A stretch of 64,000 nucleotides of DNA from Mycoplasma sp. (GTDB lineage Bacteria > Bacillota_I > Bacilli_A > Mycoplasmatales > Metamycoplasmataceae). Under the pieces are notes generated by a model, which saw only the letters and a list, made by a program, of their open reading frames with translations, ran no database searches and had not been told where the DNA came from. Below are positions 22,231-34,250 of this stretch, in pieces (position 1 is the stretch's first letter; every line of letters starts with the position of its first letter). The translations under genes and the position numbers were made by a program. The stretch is from assembly GCA_014803855.1 (NCBI GenBank), contig JAAVAX010000001.1:3842-67841 (forward strand), in the 5' to 3' direction.

Positions 22231-22777
22231 GGGAAATAAGTTCTATTGCTGATTCAATCATTTGATCAATATTATTGGTATCTATCAATTTAGATGAAAT
22301 TGAATTAATTTGCTTGTCATTGAAACCTAATATTTTTAATGTTTTATATACTTCTATTTTATTTTTACTTTCAGTATTATTCGAAATAATTGAATTATAT
22401 TTCTTTTGAAAATCAAAAACTATTTGTCTTGCTACTCTTGCTCCTACATAAGGTATTTTTGCAATACTTTCATGATCACCATTTGCAATGAAATCAATTA
22501 CTTCTTTTCAATTATTTGAAATTATAGACATTGCAGTTCTTGGTCCTATTCCTTGAACTGACAAAAGATCTTCAAAAAGTATTCTTTCTTTAAACTCTTT
22601 AAATCCATACATTGTTCTTGTGTAGTCATTCTCATATGCATATAAAAATATTTTTTGAAATTTATCTAATTCAAATAAATCTACATTAGATACATTTATT
22701 GTATAACCAGTATAATTTGATTCAAAAATTAGTGATTTTTTTGTTTTAGAAATTACTTTGCCTACTTTGTATAACAA
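22193..22777 (-). CDS. ruvA: Holliday junction DNA-binding protein RuvA
   Basis: 194 residues. Tetrameric junction-binding partner of RuvB. N-terminal OB fold (MLYKVGKVISK..., YTGYTINV), helix-hairpin-helix LLSVQGIGPRTAMSII and a second one IAKIPYVGARVARQIVFD, followed by a divergent C-terminal domain. The first candidate start in frame is TTG at 22777 (ATT/ATA further upstream are possible); there is no ATG that keeps the OB fold. A TGA Trp lies after IISNN. Five bases after the small upstream ORF. Confidence 0.93.
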
Positions 22778-22782
22778 AATAA

Positions 22783-22965
22783 TTATTTAGATTCTTTTTT
22801 AATTCTTATTAAAATATTTTTTTCTAAAACATTTTCACTATTTTCATTTATTTTATATAAGTTGATTTCTTTTGAATTATCTATTTCATAAATCAAATCA
22901 CCAACACTTATTTCATTGTAATAATCAAATTTTATTTCACTATTATTAATGGTTTTATTATTCAT
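22783..22965 (-). CDS. Small hypothetical protein upstream of ruvA
   Basis: 60 residues, charged and Asn/Glu-rich, no signal or membrane segment. It starts with ATG, ends five bases before the ruvA start and is preceded by a promoter-like AT-rich region, so it would be the first gene of the ruvAB unit. I do not recognise it. It may be translated mainly to couple ribosomes onto the TTG-started ruvA, or be chance. Confidence 0.45.
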   Translation of the reverse strand: MNNKTINNSEIKFDYYNEISVGDLIYEIDNSKEINLYKINENSENVLEKNILIRIKKESK

Positions 22966-23100
22966 TTTAATTAATAACCTTTCATATTATTATTTCAATG
23001 AAAGATATAAATTTTAATTACTCAAATCTCATAGTTAATTATATCATTTTTTAATGATATTTCTTTTTTTTATATATAATAAAGTATGCAATAAAAAAAT

Positions 23101-23184
23101 GGAGGGGTAGCAAAGCGGCCAAATGCGGGTGGCTGTAACCCACTTCTTTCGAGTTCGGGGGTTCGAATCCCTCCCCCTCCACCA
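23101..23184 (+). tRNA. tRNA-Tyr (GTA)
   Basis: Acceptor GGAGGGG pairs with CCCCTCC, the anticodon GTA lies in loop CTGTAAC, there is a long variable arm as in bacterial tRNA-Tyr, the T loop GGTTCGAATCC is canonical and the CCA end is encoded (23182-23184). A TATAAT at 23075-23080 is a good -10. tRNA-Gln follows three bases later. Confidence 0.95.
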
Positions 23185-23187
23185 TTT

Positions 23188-23262
23188 TGCCCCTTCGCCA
23201 AGCGGAAAGGCATCGGATTTTGGTTCCGACACGCGTAGGTTCGAATCCTACAGGGGCAGCCA
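23188..23262 (+). tRNA. tRNA-Gln (TTG)
   Basis: Acceptor TGCCCCT pairs with AGGGGCA, the anticodon stem TCGGA/TCCGA encloses the loop TTTTGGT giving anticodon TTG, the T arm is canonical and CCA is encoded. Co-transcribed with tRNA-Tyr. Confidence 0.95.
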
Positions 23263-23334
23263 TATCATCACAGATGCCTTTTACTGTTTAAAAGTGATTT
23301 AAAAAAACATTTTATGTATGTAAATGTAATATAT

Positions 23335-23368
23335 AAAAAAATCAAGTCTTAATATGACTTGTTTTTTT
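23335..23368. terminator. Bidirectional terminator between tRNA-Gln and degV-like gene
   Basis: CAAGTC (23343-23348) and GACTTG (23356-23361) form a stem with a 7-base loop, flanked by A-run and T-run, so it can act for the tRNA pair and for the convergent DegV gene. Confidence 0.8.
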
Positions 23369-23392
23369 ATTTCCTTGTTGATTTTGATTTAA

Positions 23393-24280
23393 TTATTTTT
23401 TCTCTAATAAAGATAATTTAATTTTAGGATTTATACCTAAAAATGAGGCTCCTCACCCAGTGTGAAACATTGTAGCTAAAGAAGATTCATACATATCATC
23501 TATTTTTTTACCTAATTGTTTTTCAACAGCTTCTTTAAAAACATTAGCAATTGTTTTATCAAAAGCATAGATTATTGTAAATTTAAAATCATCAATGTTC
23601 ATTTTTTGTTTTTTAATAAAACTTTCAATTTTTTGAATTACTTTTTGTGCTCCCAGTTTTCTAGATGCAACAATACCAACTGAATTAAGCTCATAATCAA
23701 ATTCAACAATAGTTGATAGTTTTAATGAAGACATAATTGTTTTTTTAATTCCTTTTAATCTCCCAGATTTAATGAATGTTCTTAACTCATGAGGAATAAT
23801 ATAACCGATAGATTTTTGATCATATGATTTTATAATTTCAATTATTTCATTAATAGAATAATTTTTTTCTTCATAAAGTTTTTTAGCTTCTAAAGCTATT
23901 TCTAAAAAAGCATGTCCTACTAATTTATTATTAATAACATGAACATTCTTAAAATTCTTTGATAAATTCAAAATAGTATTATGTGAAGATGATAAATAAG
24001 AATTAATTGGTAGATATATTACTTCATCATACTTAGAAGATAATTCTTTAATTTGTTCTTCTAGAACACCAATTGGTGCTAATGAAGTTTTAAAATCTTC
24101 TGATAATTTAAATTTCTCAACAATTTCATATTTTGTTTTATCATCATAAAAACCCTCTAATCATTGTTCATTTTCAATAAATAACTGTAGTGGAGTTAAG
24201 TAGATATCATCATATTTTTCTATGTCTTTTTCCAATAAAGCAGAAAAAGATGAAATAACAATTGCAAGTTTTTTATTCAT
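23393..24280 (-). CDS. DegV family fatty-acid-binding protein
   Basis: 295 residues, usual DegV length. DegV (FakB-type) proteins bind a fatty acid and present it to a FakA kinase for phospholipid synthesis. Seen: N-terminal KLAIVISSFSALL, LTPLQLFIENEQW, YLPINSYLSSSHNT (the ligand-contacting Ser-rich turn), GYIIPHELRTFIKSGRLKGIK, and C-terminal FHTGWGASFLGINPK. Start ATG at 24280 matches the family N-terminus. It follows the trigger factor gene closely. Which fatty acid it binds cannot be read. Confidence 0.88.
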
Positions 24281-24294
24281 GGTGTTAACTTGTC

Positions 24295-25704
24295 TTATTT
24301 CTCCTCTTCTTTTTTACTTTCAACTTTATCTTTTTTATCTTCATTTTTTTCAATAGGTTTAGGTTTAAAAGTTACTTTTTCTTTTTCTATTTTTATATCA
24401 GGGTTAAGAGTTGTTATTAATTTGTCAATCAATAATTCATTAACTAAAGGAGCTTCAATTTGTTCCTTTTTAACCATTTGATATGCAACTTGCGGATCAA
24501 TATTGTAAAGTTTACCTATTTTTTCATATTGTCTATTGAAATCTTCATCACTAGGTTTGATGTTCAAATCTTTTGATAATTGAGTATAGATAAATGATTT
24601 TTTCACTGATCTATTAGCTTCTTCTGTTAATTCTTTTTTTACTTTCTCATCAGTATAGCCGGTTACATCATAATAATCTTTTTTAGAAAAACCTTGATTT
24701 TTTAAATTCTCATCAAATTTTTTCATTAATGCTTGCATTTCTTTTAAAACAATTGTTCTTGGTGTTGGAATTTCATTGTCTTTTATAACTTCATTAACAA
24801 ATTCATCCATGAATTTCATTCTGTTTTTCTCAGTTATTTCTCTTTTTGTTAAATCATCTAAATAATCATTTAATTCCTTTTCAGTTGTTACATTTTTAAT
24901 ATTTAAAGATTTAATAAAAGCTTCATCTAATTTTTGTTTATCATGGTGTTTAATTTCATGAATTTTTATTTTAAATTTAGCATCCTTATTTCTAAAGTCT
25001 TCTTTATAATAGTTGTCTGGGAATTTAACTGTTATTTCACCATCTCAACCTAATTTTTTACCAACTAATTGTTCTTCAAAACCAGGAATGAATGCATTAG
25101 ATCCTATTTTTAATTCATATTTTTCAGCTTCTCCACCTTCAAAAGCTTCATCACCAATGAAACCTTTAAAATCAAAAATTATAATATCTCCATTTTCAAC
25201 TTTTGCATCTTCTCCTTCTTTTGGTAAAAGCAAAGTACCTCTAGATAAAAGATCATCAATTTGTTTCTTAACAGATTCTTTAATTTCTTTTTCATTTGGA
25301 TATTTAAATTCAATTTTGTATTTTTCTCAATCTTTGATTTTAAATTCAGGGAAAATTGGATAAATAAAAGTTATTTCTAATTCATCATTAGTTACTTTTT
25401 CAACAGCATATGTAGGAGAATCTAAAATAATATCTTTTTTCTCATCAATTTCTTTAGCAGCATCCTTAACAGCAACATTTAATAATTTAGAAATTGCTTC
25501 TTCTCAAATTTGACCAGTAGAAATAGCTTTTTTAGCAACCTCAATAGGAGCTTTACCTGCTCTATATCCTTTTATTTTTACATTTTTTACCAATTTATTA
25601 AATGCTTTTTCTTGTTCTTGTTTTCAAACTTTTTTATCAATTGGAACAATAATTTTTAACTCAGAATTTTTAGCATCATATTTTTTTTCTATTTTTAAAT
25701 CCAT
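24295..25704 (-). CDS. tig: Trigger factor
   Basis: 469 residues. Ribosome-bound chaperone. The N-terminal ribosome-binding domain ends in the docking loop KGYRAGKAP (family GFRxGKxP). The middle PPIase domain has [20 protein letters not shown], then [18 protein letters not shown]. The C-terminal arms are helical and end in a Lys/Glu-rich tail. Several TGA Trp codons. The start ATG gives the conserved beginning MDLKIEKK. It precedes the DegV gene by 14 bases. Confidence 0.95.
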
Positions 25705-25805
25705 TTTGACATCCTTAAGTATTTATAATAAATTTAACACGATAACATAATTCCTAGCAATTAATGTCATCATTTTATATGTTTAATTATAACATTATAG
25801 AAATC

Positions 25806-26510
25806 TTATTTATTATTTATAATTGTAAAAATTTCAGTTTCTTCTTTAGTTAGGTCTTTCTTATCTTTAATTCCTAGCATTACATTAGATATATTAATTA
25901 TTTCTTTAGTTATATCTTTAAATTCAAAGAATAAACAATTTGGGAAACAATTCATTAAATATATAAAAAATATTTTTTGAGAAATAGAAAAAATTGAGGG
26001 ATCTTCATATTTTTGTTTAGATAAATTTGTTAAATTTTGTAAAGCAAATTCAGTTTCAAAAATTGTTTTATTTTTAACTGGATTTATTATTAATTTATCT
26101 ATTGTAAAATCATAATTTATGTTTTGAAGTACCAATGTATTGTAAATTATTGATTTAACTTTCTTATCTAGATCATCATAATTAAATATTTCATTTATTT
26201 CTTTTTCATAACCAATTCAATTGTTTTCATCAAACTTAGATGAGATATCTAATAAAAAATCAATGTTATGTTTCTTATATTCTTTGATTATTTGAATTAA
26301 TTCATCTCTTGAAAAATATGATGTCTTTTTTGATTCATTCTTAATTTCTAATTGTTCAAGAAACACATATAATTTTTCTTCATATTTCTTTGGAACATAT
26401 GGCAATGATAATTCTTCCTTGATTAATTTTAAAGCTCCAATTTTATTATTGTTTTTAATAAAATTTTCTATTTTTTCAATTAATTCATCATAATAATTTT
26501 TTTCACTCAT
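25806..26510 (-). CDS. DUF3196-like mollicute protein
   Basis: 234 residues, cytoplasmic, alpha-helical in appearance. The N-terminal part (KIENFIKNNNKIGALKLIKE, ELSLPYVPKKYEEKLYVFLE) resembles the mollicute-specific DUF3196 family, whose members look like short TPR-type helical repeats of unknown function. One TGA Trp lies after FDENN. It is divergent from secDF. The assignment rests on my recall of the family pattern and no function is implied. Confidence 0.65.
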
Positions 26511-26639
26511 AATAGTTAATATAATATTCTAAAAATTATTCTTAATCACATATTATTATTTCTATATAAACTAATTAAATAATTAGAAAAAGTACTTTTA
26601 TGATTATTATAAAATGTTTTGGTAAAATTTTTAACATAA

Positions 26640-29297
26640 ATGTTAAGTAAATTAAAAAACTTTTTTAAAATAACTACTTGAAAAAGATGATTTATCTTAG
26701 TTTTTATTGTTATCTCATCAATTTTGTTTATTGGATTATCATTTGGTTTAAAATCTAAAGATTCTAAATTCTCTAATGATTATAAAAATGGTGTATCCCT
26801 AACTATTAATCCAACAAATAGTGATGGTAGTCCAATTAATAATGAAACTTATTCTAAACAATTACTTTTTAACTTGCAGAGTAAATTAGAAAATGATTTT
26901 AGTAACTCTATAATATCTACTTCATATGAAAATAATGATGTATGAAATATAAACATAACTAATATTGATTTAAATAAATTAAATGATGTAGTTTCAAATA
27001 TATTTAACAAACAAGCATTAACGTTATTACCAATTAATGCTGAAGTTGATCCTTCTTTTTTTCAATCATCTATAAATAACAATTCATTATTTAATACTTC
27101 ATCATTGTCAAGTGATTCTTTTTCTTTAACAATGAATTCATCAAGTTCAAAAGAATTTTATAGTTGAGCTAATAAGGAAAATTTAGGTGATAAGGTAATA
27201 ATTTGAAAAAATTTTGATATCTTAAATAATATTGTTAGAAAAGCACAAGAGGAAGAGGGATACTCTGGTACTATCTATGAATATCTATTTGTAAATAGAA
27301 GAACACCTGAAAATAGTTCTCAAAATGATGGTGAAAATGGAACAACATTAGATTCATATTTATTTAAAGAAGAATTTAATTTTGAAGGAAAAATATATAA
27401 ACCAAGTGATTTTATTGTTTCAAAAAATGATTTATCTAGTTTTAATGCATCTAATTCATCATCAATTCAAACACTAAGAATTAGCAAAGATTTTGGAGTA
27501 ATTAATTTTAGCATTTCAAACAAGGAACTTCAAAATGAGTATTACAACATTTCTTTCTGAATATCTACATACAAATTTAACAATTATATTATTTCTGAAA
27601 AAAGTGCTTTAAATGGTTCAAATTCATATTTATTCTTAATAATTGCACTGACTTCAATATTCTTATTATTATCTATTTTTGTAGTTATTAATTATGGATA
27701 TTTAGGTATTTTCTCAATCATTATTATGGCTGCCATTATTTTCTTAGCATTGTTAATGATTAGTGTATTCTTTGGTGATTATGACTCCATCTCAATAATT
27801 TCAATATTATTCACATTATTTATTTGTTTAGACTTTGTTGTATTTTTCTTAGAAAGAATCAAACATGAATTTTTTAAAGGAAATAGCATATCTAAATCAA
27901 TAAAAAATGTAACCAAAAATTCAAAAAAAGCAACATATCTAAAAGCTATATTAATGGTATTAGTGGTGAGTGTCTTCTATTCAGTGATTTCAGCAATATT
28001 TAATCAATTCTCACTAATTGCTCTAATATCATGTGCTTCAATATTAATATTATTGATTCCACTATTAATTGGTGTTTCAAATATGTTGATTAATCTACCA
28101 ATGTTTGAATCTAATCCAAAATTAATAGGGTTATGAAAAAAGGAATACAAAGAACTTCACTTCAACACTAATATTTCTAACAATGATAGTGTTATCAATC
28201 AAGAATATGATGAACTTGATAATAACAAAATAGATGTAAAATCTATTTCTCATGATGTAAATCAACATAGAGAAAAAGATTTACACAGATATGGAATATT
28301 TAAAAGAAGTCTAGAATCTAAATCTTGAATTGTTGTTGTATCTACTTACATAATTGTTTTCATAGTTGGTCTAGTTGTATTCTTAGTTAACTTCTTTAAT
28401 AATGGAAAAACACTATTAGGTGGTTTAAACATAAGTAGTTATGATAAAGAGCAAACTGTTTTAAGAATTTCTAAAAATGAAAATGAATATTTTACAAATG
28501 ATGAAGTTTCAAAAATTAAAGAGATTCTTGAAAGTAAAAATATTAATAACAAGGAAATTAGTGTAGAAAATAACAAATTAATTGAAGTTCATGTAAGTAA
28601 AGATTATTCTTCACAATCAATTAATGAAATAACTCAAGAACTAACTAATTTATATGACTTAATAATAATTCCATCAAATCTAATTAGTTCAAATACATAT
28701 AAAGTAATGTTATATACACTTTATGGAATATTAATTGCTATGGTTTTAATGTGTGTATTTGTTCTATTATGAATGAATTGATCACATGCTTTAATTCTAT
28801 TAATTTCTTCAATCATTGTATTCTTAACTTTTATTTTTATGGCTTTATTTGGATTAATTCAATTTGGAGAAATGTTATCAATAGCTGCATTGTTTGTATT
28901 TGTTATCTTCTTTATGTTTATCATAAGTTCATTATCAAGAATTAATTACAAATTAAAAATCACAAGAATTGAACAATTAACTTCAGATAATATTAAAGAA
29001 TTAGTTTACAAACAATTCTATAAAATGATTAAACCTTTTATTATTGTTAATTTATCAATTATTATCTCATTTATAATACTTGCTATTTTACCTGGTTCTA
29101 TTCCATTGGGATTTGCATTATTTATGATCATTGCTACTATAATAAATGCAATATTTACTATGTTGTTATTACCAAAAATAATAATTTGATTAGAAACACT
29201 TAGAGCTAAATTTAAGAGAAAAATAATTCTTGATAATTATTGAGATACTGAAAAAATTAAGGAACAAAATTTTAAAGGTATTAATGATATAAAATAA
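26640..29297 (+). CDS. secDF: Protein translocase SecDF, fused variant type
   Basis: 885 residues. SecD/SecF use the proton gradient to pull secreted proteins through SecYEG. A first membrane helix (about residues 19-37) is followed by a long Ser/Asn-rich extracellular domain, a cluster of hydrophobic segments near residues 325-500 (SecD half), a cytoplasmic charged link, another helix (about 565-590), an external segment GLNISSYDKEQTVLRIS and a second cluster of helices to the end (SecF half). The domain order supports a single-chain SecDF, but the usual catalytic motifs are weak, as in the mollicute variant. No strong ribosome site. Confidence 0.82.
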
Positions 29298-29335
29298 TTC
29301 TTTAAAATGTATAATTTAATTACACTTTAAAGAGC

Positions 29336-29366
29336 AAAGAAACTCTTTATTGAGTTTCTTTTTTTA
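29336..29366 (+). terminator. Terminator after secDF
   Basis: A 10-bp stem, AAAGAAACTC (29336-29345) with GAGTTTCTTT (29352-29361), six-base loop, followed by T residues. Confidence 0.85.
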
Positions 29367-29394
29367 TATGGATTTTTAAAAGGAAGGAGAAATA

Positions 29395-30651
29395 ATGATT
29401 CAAAGACCAAGAGGGACAAAAGACATTTTTGGTTATGATGAAAAGATATATAAATTTATCTTTGATACATTTGAATCATTAGCTCATTCATATAATTTAA
29501 AAAAAATAATTACACCTACATTTGAATCATTAGAATTATTTAGAGATTCAAGTGGAGAAGATAGCGATATTGTATCTAAAGAAATTTATAAATTCACTGA
29601 TTATAGTAATCGAGAATTTGCTCTAAAACCTGAAGGAACAGCATCAATAGGTAGAGCAATAATAGAAAACAAATTATATTCACAGTCTCAATATAATAAA
29701 CTTTTTTATATTGATTCTATGTATAGATATGAAAGACCTCAAAAAGGAAGATTAAGACAGTTTTATCAAATTGGTGTTGAATTTACAAATGAATTATGCA
29801 TTAATTCCATTATTGATGTAATTGTTTTAGCTAATTCATTTTTAAAAAAGTTAGACATTAATGATTTTGTTGTAAATATTAATAATATAGGCACTGTTGA
29901 AGAAAGAAAATTATATGTTGATGAATTAAGAAAATATCTTAAAAAACACAAAGATGAATTATCTGAAAAATCACAACAAAGAATTGAAACAAATCCACTA
30001 AGAATTTTAGATGATAAAAATGATGCTAATTTAGATGCTATTAAAAATGCTCCTAAAATTTGTCAATATTGATCTAGTGAAACAAAAAAAGAATTTGATG
30101 AAGTATTACAGATTTTGGATTCACTAAATATTAATTATGAAATTAATTATTCACTGGTTAGAGGACTAGATTATTATTCTAATATTGTTTTTGAATTTAT
30201 TTCTACTTCTGAATTTTTAGGTTCTAAAACAACAATAATTGGTGGTGGTTGTTATTTAAATTTAATGAAAAATGATGATACTACCAAAATTAATGGTGTT
30301 GGTTTTGGAATAGGAGTGGAAAGAATATTTGAAATATTAAAAAATAGTAAAAAATGTGAATCAATGGAAAATGATATTGATGTTTATTTTTTAATTGAAA
30401 ATGAAAAACAATATGAAACTATTAGACCAATTATATATTCATTAAGATTGCAAAATATTAGTACAGAATATAATTACAAAACTAAAAAATTTAAAAAATT
30501 ATTAGTTGATGCTACCAAAGCAAATGCAAAATTAATTATTTTCCAACAATTAGATCAGCAAGGAACTAATAATTGAACAATTAAAAAAGATAAAAATAAT
30601 AATATATTTAATTTAAATGAACTAAATTATAAAATAAAAGATATGTTGTAG
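29395..30651 (+). CDS. hisS: Histidyl-tRNA synthetase
   Basis: 418 residues. Charges tRNA-His. N-terminal RPRGTKDIFG, class II motif 2 MYRYERPQKGRLRQFYQIGVE, and the HisRS-specific LVRGLDYYSNIVFEF (HisA motif) with motif 3 GFGIGVERIFEIL. AAGGAAGGAG lies just before the ATG. TGA Trp codons occur in CQYWSS and near the C-terminus. aspS follows after eight bases, the standard hisS-aspS pair. Confidence 0.97.
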
Positions 30652-30659
30652 GTGAAGCA

Positions 30660-32348
30660 ATGAAAAAATATGAAAATATCAATATATTAAATTTTAATGA
30701 AAATGACATAGTTACTCTTTATGGTTGAGCTCAAAATATCCGTAAAATGGGTAATTTTAATTTTGTTGATCTAAGAGATAGAAGTGGAGTTGTTCAATTA
30801 ATTTTTAATACTAAAATTGATTTTACAAAAGAATCAGTTTTAAAAGTAACAGGTATTTTGAAAAAGAGAAAGAGCCCAAACAACAATATTGCTACTGGAC
30901 AATATGAAATTGAAGTAACAGAATATGAAATATTATCAAAGTCACAAGAGTTACCATTTGAAATTAAAGATGATATCAATGCTAAAGAAGATACAAGATT
31001 ACAATATCGTTTTTTAGATCTAAGAAGACCAAAAATGTATCAAAATTTATTGTTAAGACACAAAGTTGTAAAAATAGCAAGAGATTGATTTGATAAAAAT
31101 GGATTTTTAGAAATTGAAACACCTATACTTTCTAAATCTACACCTGAAGGAGCTAGAGATTATTTGGTGCCAACAAGAAATAATGGTAAATTTTTTGCAC
31201 TTCCACAATCTCCACAACTATATAAACAGTTGTTAATGATTTCTGGTATTGAAAAATATTTTCAACTATCAAGAGCATTTCGAGATGAGGATATGAGAAA
31301 AGATCGTCAACCAGAATTTACACAATTAGATATTGAAATGTCTTTCATTAGTGAAGAAAGTATATTTTCAATGATGGAAGATTTATATCATGAAATTATG
31401 AAAAAAACTATTGATGTAGAAATAAAAACTCCATTTGAAAAAATGAAATATGATGATGCTATTGATTTATATGGAACAGACAAACCTGATACAAGATATG
31501 AATATAAGCTGATTGAATTAACAAAGTATCTATCTAATTCTGATTCTGAATTATTCAAAAATCAAGAATCAATTAAAGGTTTAATTTTTGATAAAGAAAT
31601 ATCAAATAAAGAAATAAAAATTCTTGAAGAAATTGCTTTAAAAAATAAAACTGATAAATTAATTGCAATCAAAATAACAAATGGAGAATTTAATTCAAAT
31701 AAATTAAATGATTCAATATCTTCTAATTTAAAAAATATAATTAGTGACTTTAAAATAAAAAATGCTACTTTATTTATTACAAGAGGTAAATATAATCAAA
31801 CAACACAATCTTTAGGAGCAGTTAGAGTTAAGTTAAATGAATTATTTAATTTAGCTAATGAGAATGAATATAAATTTATTTGAATTATTGATTGACCAAT
31901 GTTTGAATATGATAATGAATTATTAGTTCCAGCTCATCATCCATTTACAGCACCAACTAATGAAACTATTCAATTTTTAGATTCAAATCCAGAAAAAGTG
32001 AAAGCTTGTTCATATGATTTAGTATTAAATGGTTTTGAATTATCTTCTGGATCAATAAGAATTCATGATAGAGATCTACAAAATAAAATGTTTAAAATTT
32101 TGAATTTATCTCAACAAGAAATTGAAGATAAATTTGGTTTCTTTTTAAATGCATTTCAATATGGGATACCACCACATGGAGGACTAGCATTTGGTATTGA
32201 TCGTTTAATAATGATTTTAGCTAAAGAAAACTCAATTAGAGATGTCATTGCTTTTCCTAAAAATGCAAATGGTATTGATGTTATGTTGGATTCACCATCT
32301 AATGTTAATGATCAACAATTAAAAGAATTAGGTATAAAAAAGATATAA
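30660..32348 (+). CDS. aspS: Aspartyl-tRNA synthetase
   Basis: 562 residues. Charges tRNA-Asp. N-terminal OB-fold anticodon domain ([15 protein letters not shown]), class II motif 1 around [20 protein letters not shown], motif 2 [23 protein letters not shown], the bacterial GAD insertion, and motif 3 [15 protein letters not shown]. An asnS gene is also present in the window, so a discriminating AspRS is likely. Start ATG at 30660 gives the complete OB fold; the first TGA Trp follows at TLYGWAQNIR. Confidence 0.97.
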
Positions 32349-32399
32349 CTATTTAAATTAAATAATTACATCTTTATATATGTTTTGATTAAATTTTAA

Positions 32400-32687
32400 T
32401 TAAAAAATAATCTTTGGAACTACTGAATCACCAGAACTTTTTAATGAATCTCATTTTAGTCTAATTTGACCATCTTTTCCTAGCTCAATTTCACCTTTTT
32501 GGACTTCATCCATTTTATTAACTATTTTGTTTTTGATAACAGTATTTGATATATCATCAGCAATATTTGCTATAGATGATAAACCAGATGTAGCAATTGG
32601 AATTATGTCACTTATACCCATTCCAGCTGAAATTGTTTTTTGCTCTTCTTGCGATACTTTATTAAAACCTTCAAATTCATTCAACAT
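32400..32687 (-). CDS. Small protein with double-glycine type leader (bacteriocin-like precursor)
   Basis: 95 residues. The ATG has TAGGAG seven bases upstream, so it is a well-supported gene. Residues 1-22 look like a leader for a C39-peptidase ABC exporter: VSQEEQKTISAG places hydrophobic V at -12, Ser at -11, Glu at -8, Ile at -4 and Ala-Gly at -2/-1, the classical positions. The mature part would be 73 residues, starting MGISDIIPIATSGLSSIA, a Gly/Ser/Ala/Ile-rich stretch, then a charged helix and KWDSLKSSGD with one TGA Trp. There is no classical signal peptide. No exporter gene is adjacent. Precursor status is inferred from the leader pattern; a plain cytosolic small protein is the alternative. 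Confidence 0.7.
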
Positions 32688-32823
32688 TCAAATTCTCCTA
32701 TATAAATTTAGATATTTTCTATATCAATTCAACAATGAGATGAAGAACAAATTATAAATTTGATAATAAATATTGATTATTTTTTTAGAAAGATTTTTAA
32801 CAATTAGAATTATATCACATTTT

Positions 32824-34167
32824 TTACATTTTAAGATTTCCAAATGTTCTTGGAAAAGGTATTGAATCTCTAATATTTTCAACACCAGTTACAAACATAA
32901 CTAGTCTTTCAAATCCAATCCCAAAACCAGCAGAACCTGCATCTCCAAATTTTCTTAAATCTAAATATCATTGCATTTCACTAATTGAAATATTGTAGTA
33001 TTCCATTCTAGAAATCAATTTATTTATATCAACTTCTCTTTGAGAACCGCCAATCAATTCTCCAATTCCAGGAACTAATAAATCAAATGCTGCAACAGTT
33101 TTTTCATCATCATTTAAATACATATAAAATGCTTTAAATTCTTTTGGATAATTTATTATAGCAATTGGTGATTTAAAATAAATATCAGTTAAATATTTTT
33201 CATGTTCAGTGGCTAAATCTAAACCAAATCTAATATTGTTGTCTTCAAATTTAACATCAGCTTTTTTTAATATTTCAATAGCATCTGAGTATTCAACAAT
33301 TTTAATATCAGAATTTAAGAAATCATTTAATTGAGCTATTAATTTATTATCAGATTTATCATCTAGAAATTGAAATTCTTTTGGATGTTTATCCATAGTT
33401 TTTTTAATTACATATTTTAACATTCTATCTGCTAAACCAATTATGTCATTTAAATTATAGAATGCAACTTCAGGTTCAATCATTCAAAATTCAGCAGCAT
33501 GTCTCTTTGTATTAGATTTTTCAGCTCTGAATGTAGGTCCAAAAGTATATATTTTTTTAAAACCTGTAGCATAAGATTCACCTTGTAATTGACCAGTTAC
33601 AGCTAAAGTGGCTTTTTTAGAAAAAAATGGCTCTTTATTTTCATCATCAACAACAAATTGCTCACCAGCTCCTTCACCATCATTTGAAGTGATTATTGGA
33701 GTATGAACATATAAAAAATCTTCTGAATCAAAGAAATTATGAATTTCTTTTGCAAGAGTAGATCTAATCAACATTACAGCTCTAAAGTAATTTGTTCTAT
33801 GTCTAACATGAGGCATTTCTCTTAATGTTTCAAGATTAATTTCTTGTTTTTGAATTGGAAATGAATCATCAGTTGGACTAATGTTTTGAGCTTCAATTGC
33901 TTCAATTTCACATGATTGTTTAGCATTTGGGGTTGATTTATATATACCTTTAACTTTAATAGCAGAACCTATTTTTCATTTTGATATTTCCTCTAAATCA
34001 AATCTTTCACCATTTAAAACTACTTGAATATTTTCTATTGTAGATCCATCATTTAATGTAATAAATCTAATTTTTGTATTACCTCTATTTGAAACTAATC
34101 AACCATTGATAATAATTTCTTTAAAATTTTCATAATAGCTAATTATTTCTTTAAATGTCTTTCCCAT
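32824..34167 (-). CDS. asnS: Asparaginyl-tRNA synthetase
   Basis: 447 residues. Charges tRNA-Asn directly. N-terminal OB fold ([20 protein letters not shown]), class II motif 1 ([18 protein letters not shown], AsnRS signature), [26 protein letters not shown] (motif 2, TGA Trp at AEFWMIEPE) and motif 3 [15 protein letters not shown]. Divergently arranged with dnaX, spacer 83 bases. Confidence 0.97.
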
Positions 34168-34250
34168 AGATGTTTTCTCCCACTAAATTTAAATACAAAT
34201 CTATCATTATTTATAATATTCTATTATTATAAATGATAAAATAAGTCATT

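Noticed and set aside
23041-23060. 8-bp palindrome before tRNA-Tyr followed by a T-rich run, resembling a terminator
   Set aside because: No plus-strand gene ends upstream that would need it; it overlaps the divergent promoter region and is AT-only, so chance is likely.
23044-23263. Two overlapping minus-strand ORFs of 62 and 70 codons
   Set aside because: They are reverse readings through the tRNA-Tyr and tRNA-Gln genes; the encoded words are shadows of the conserved tRNA arms.
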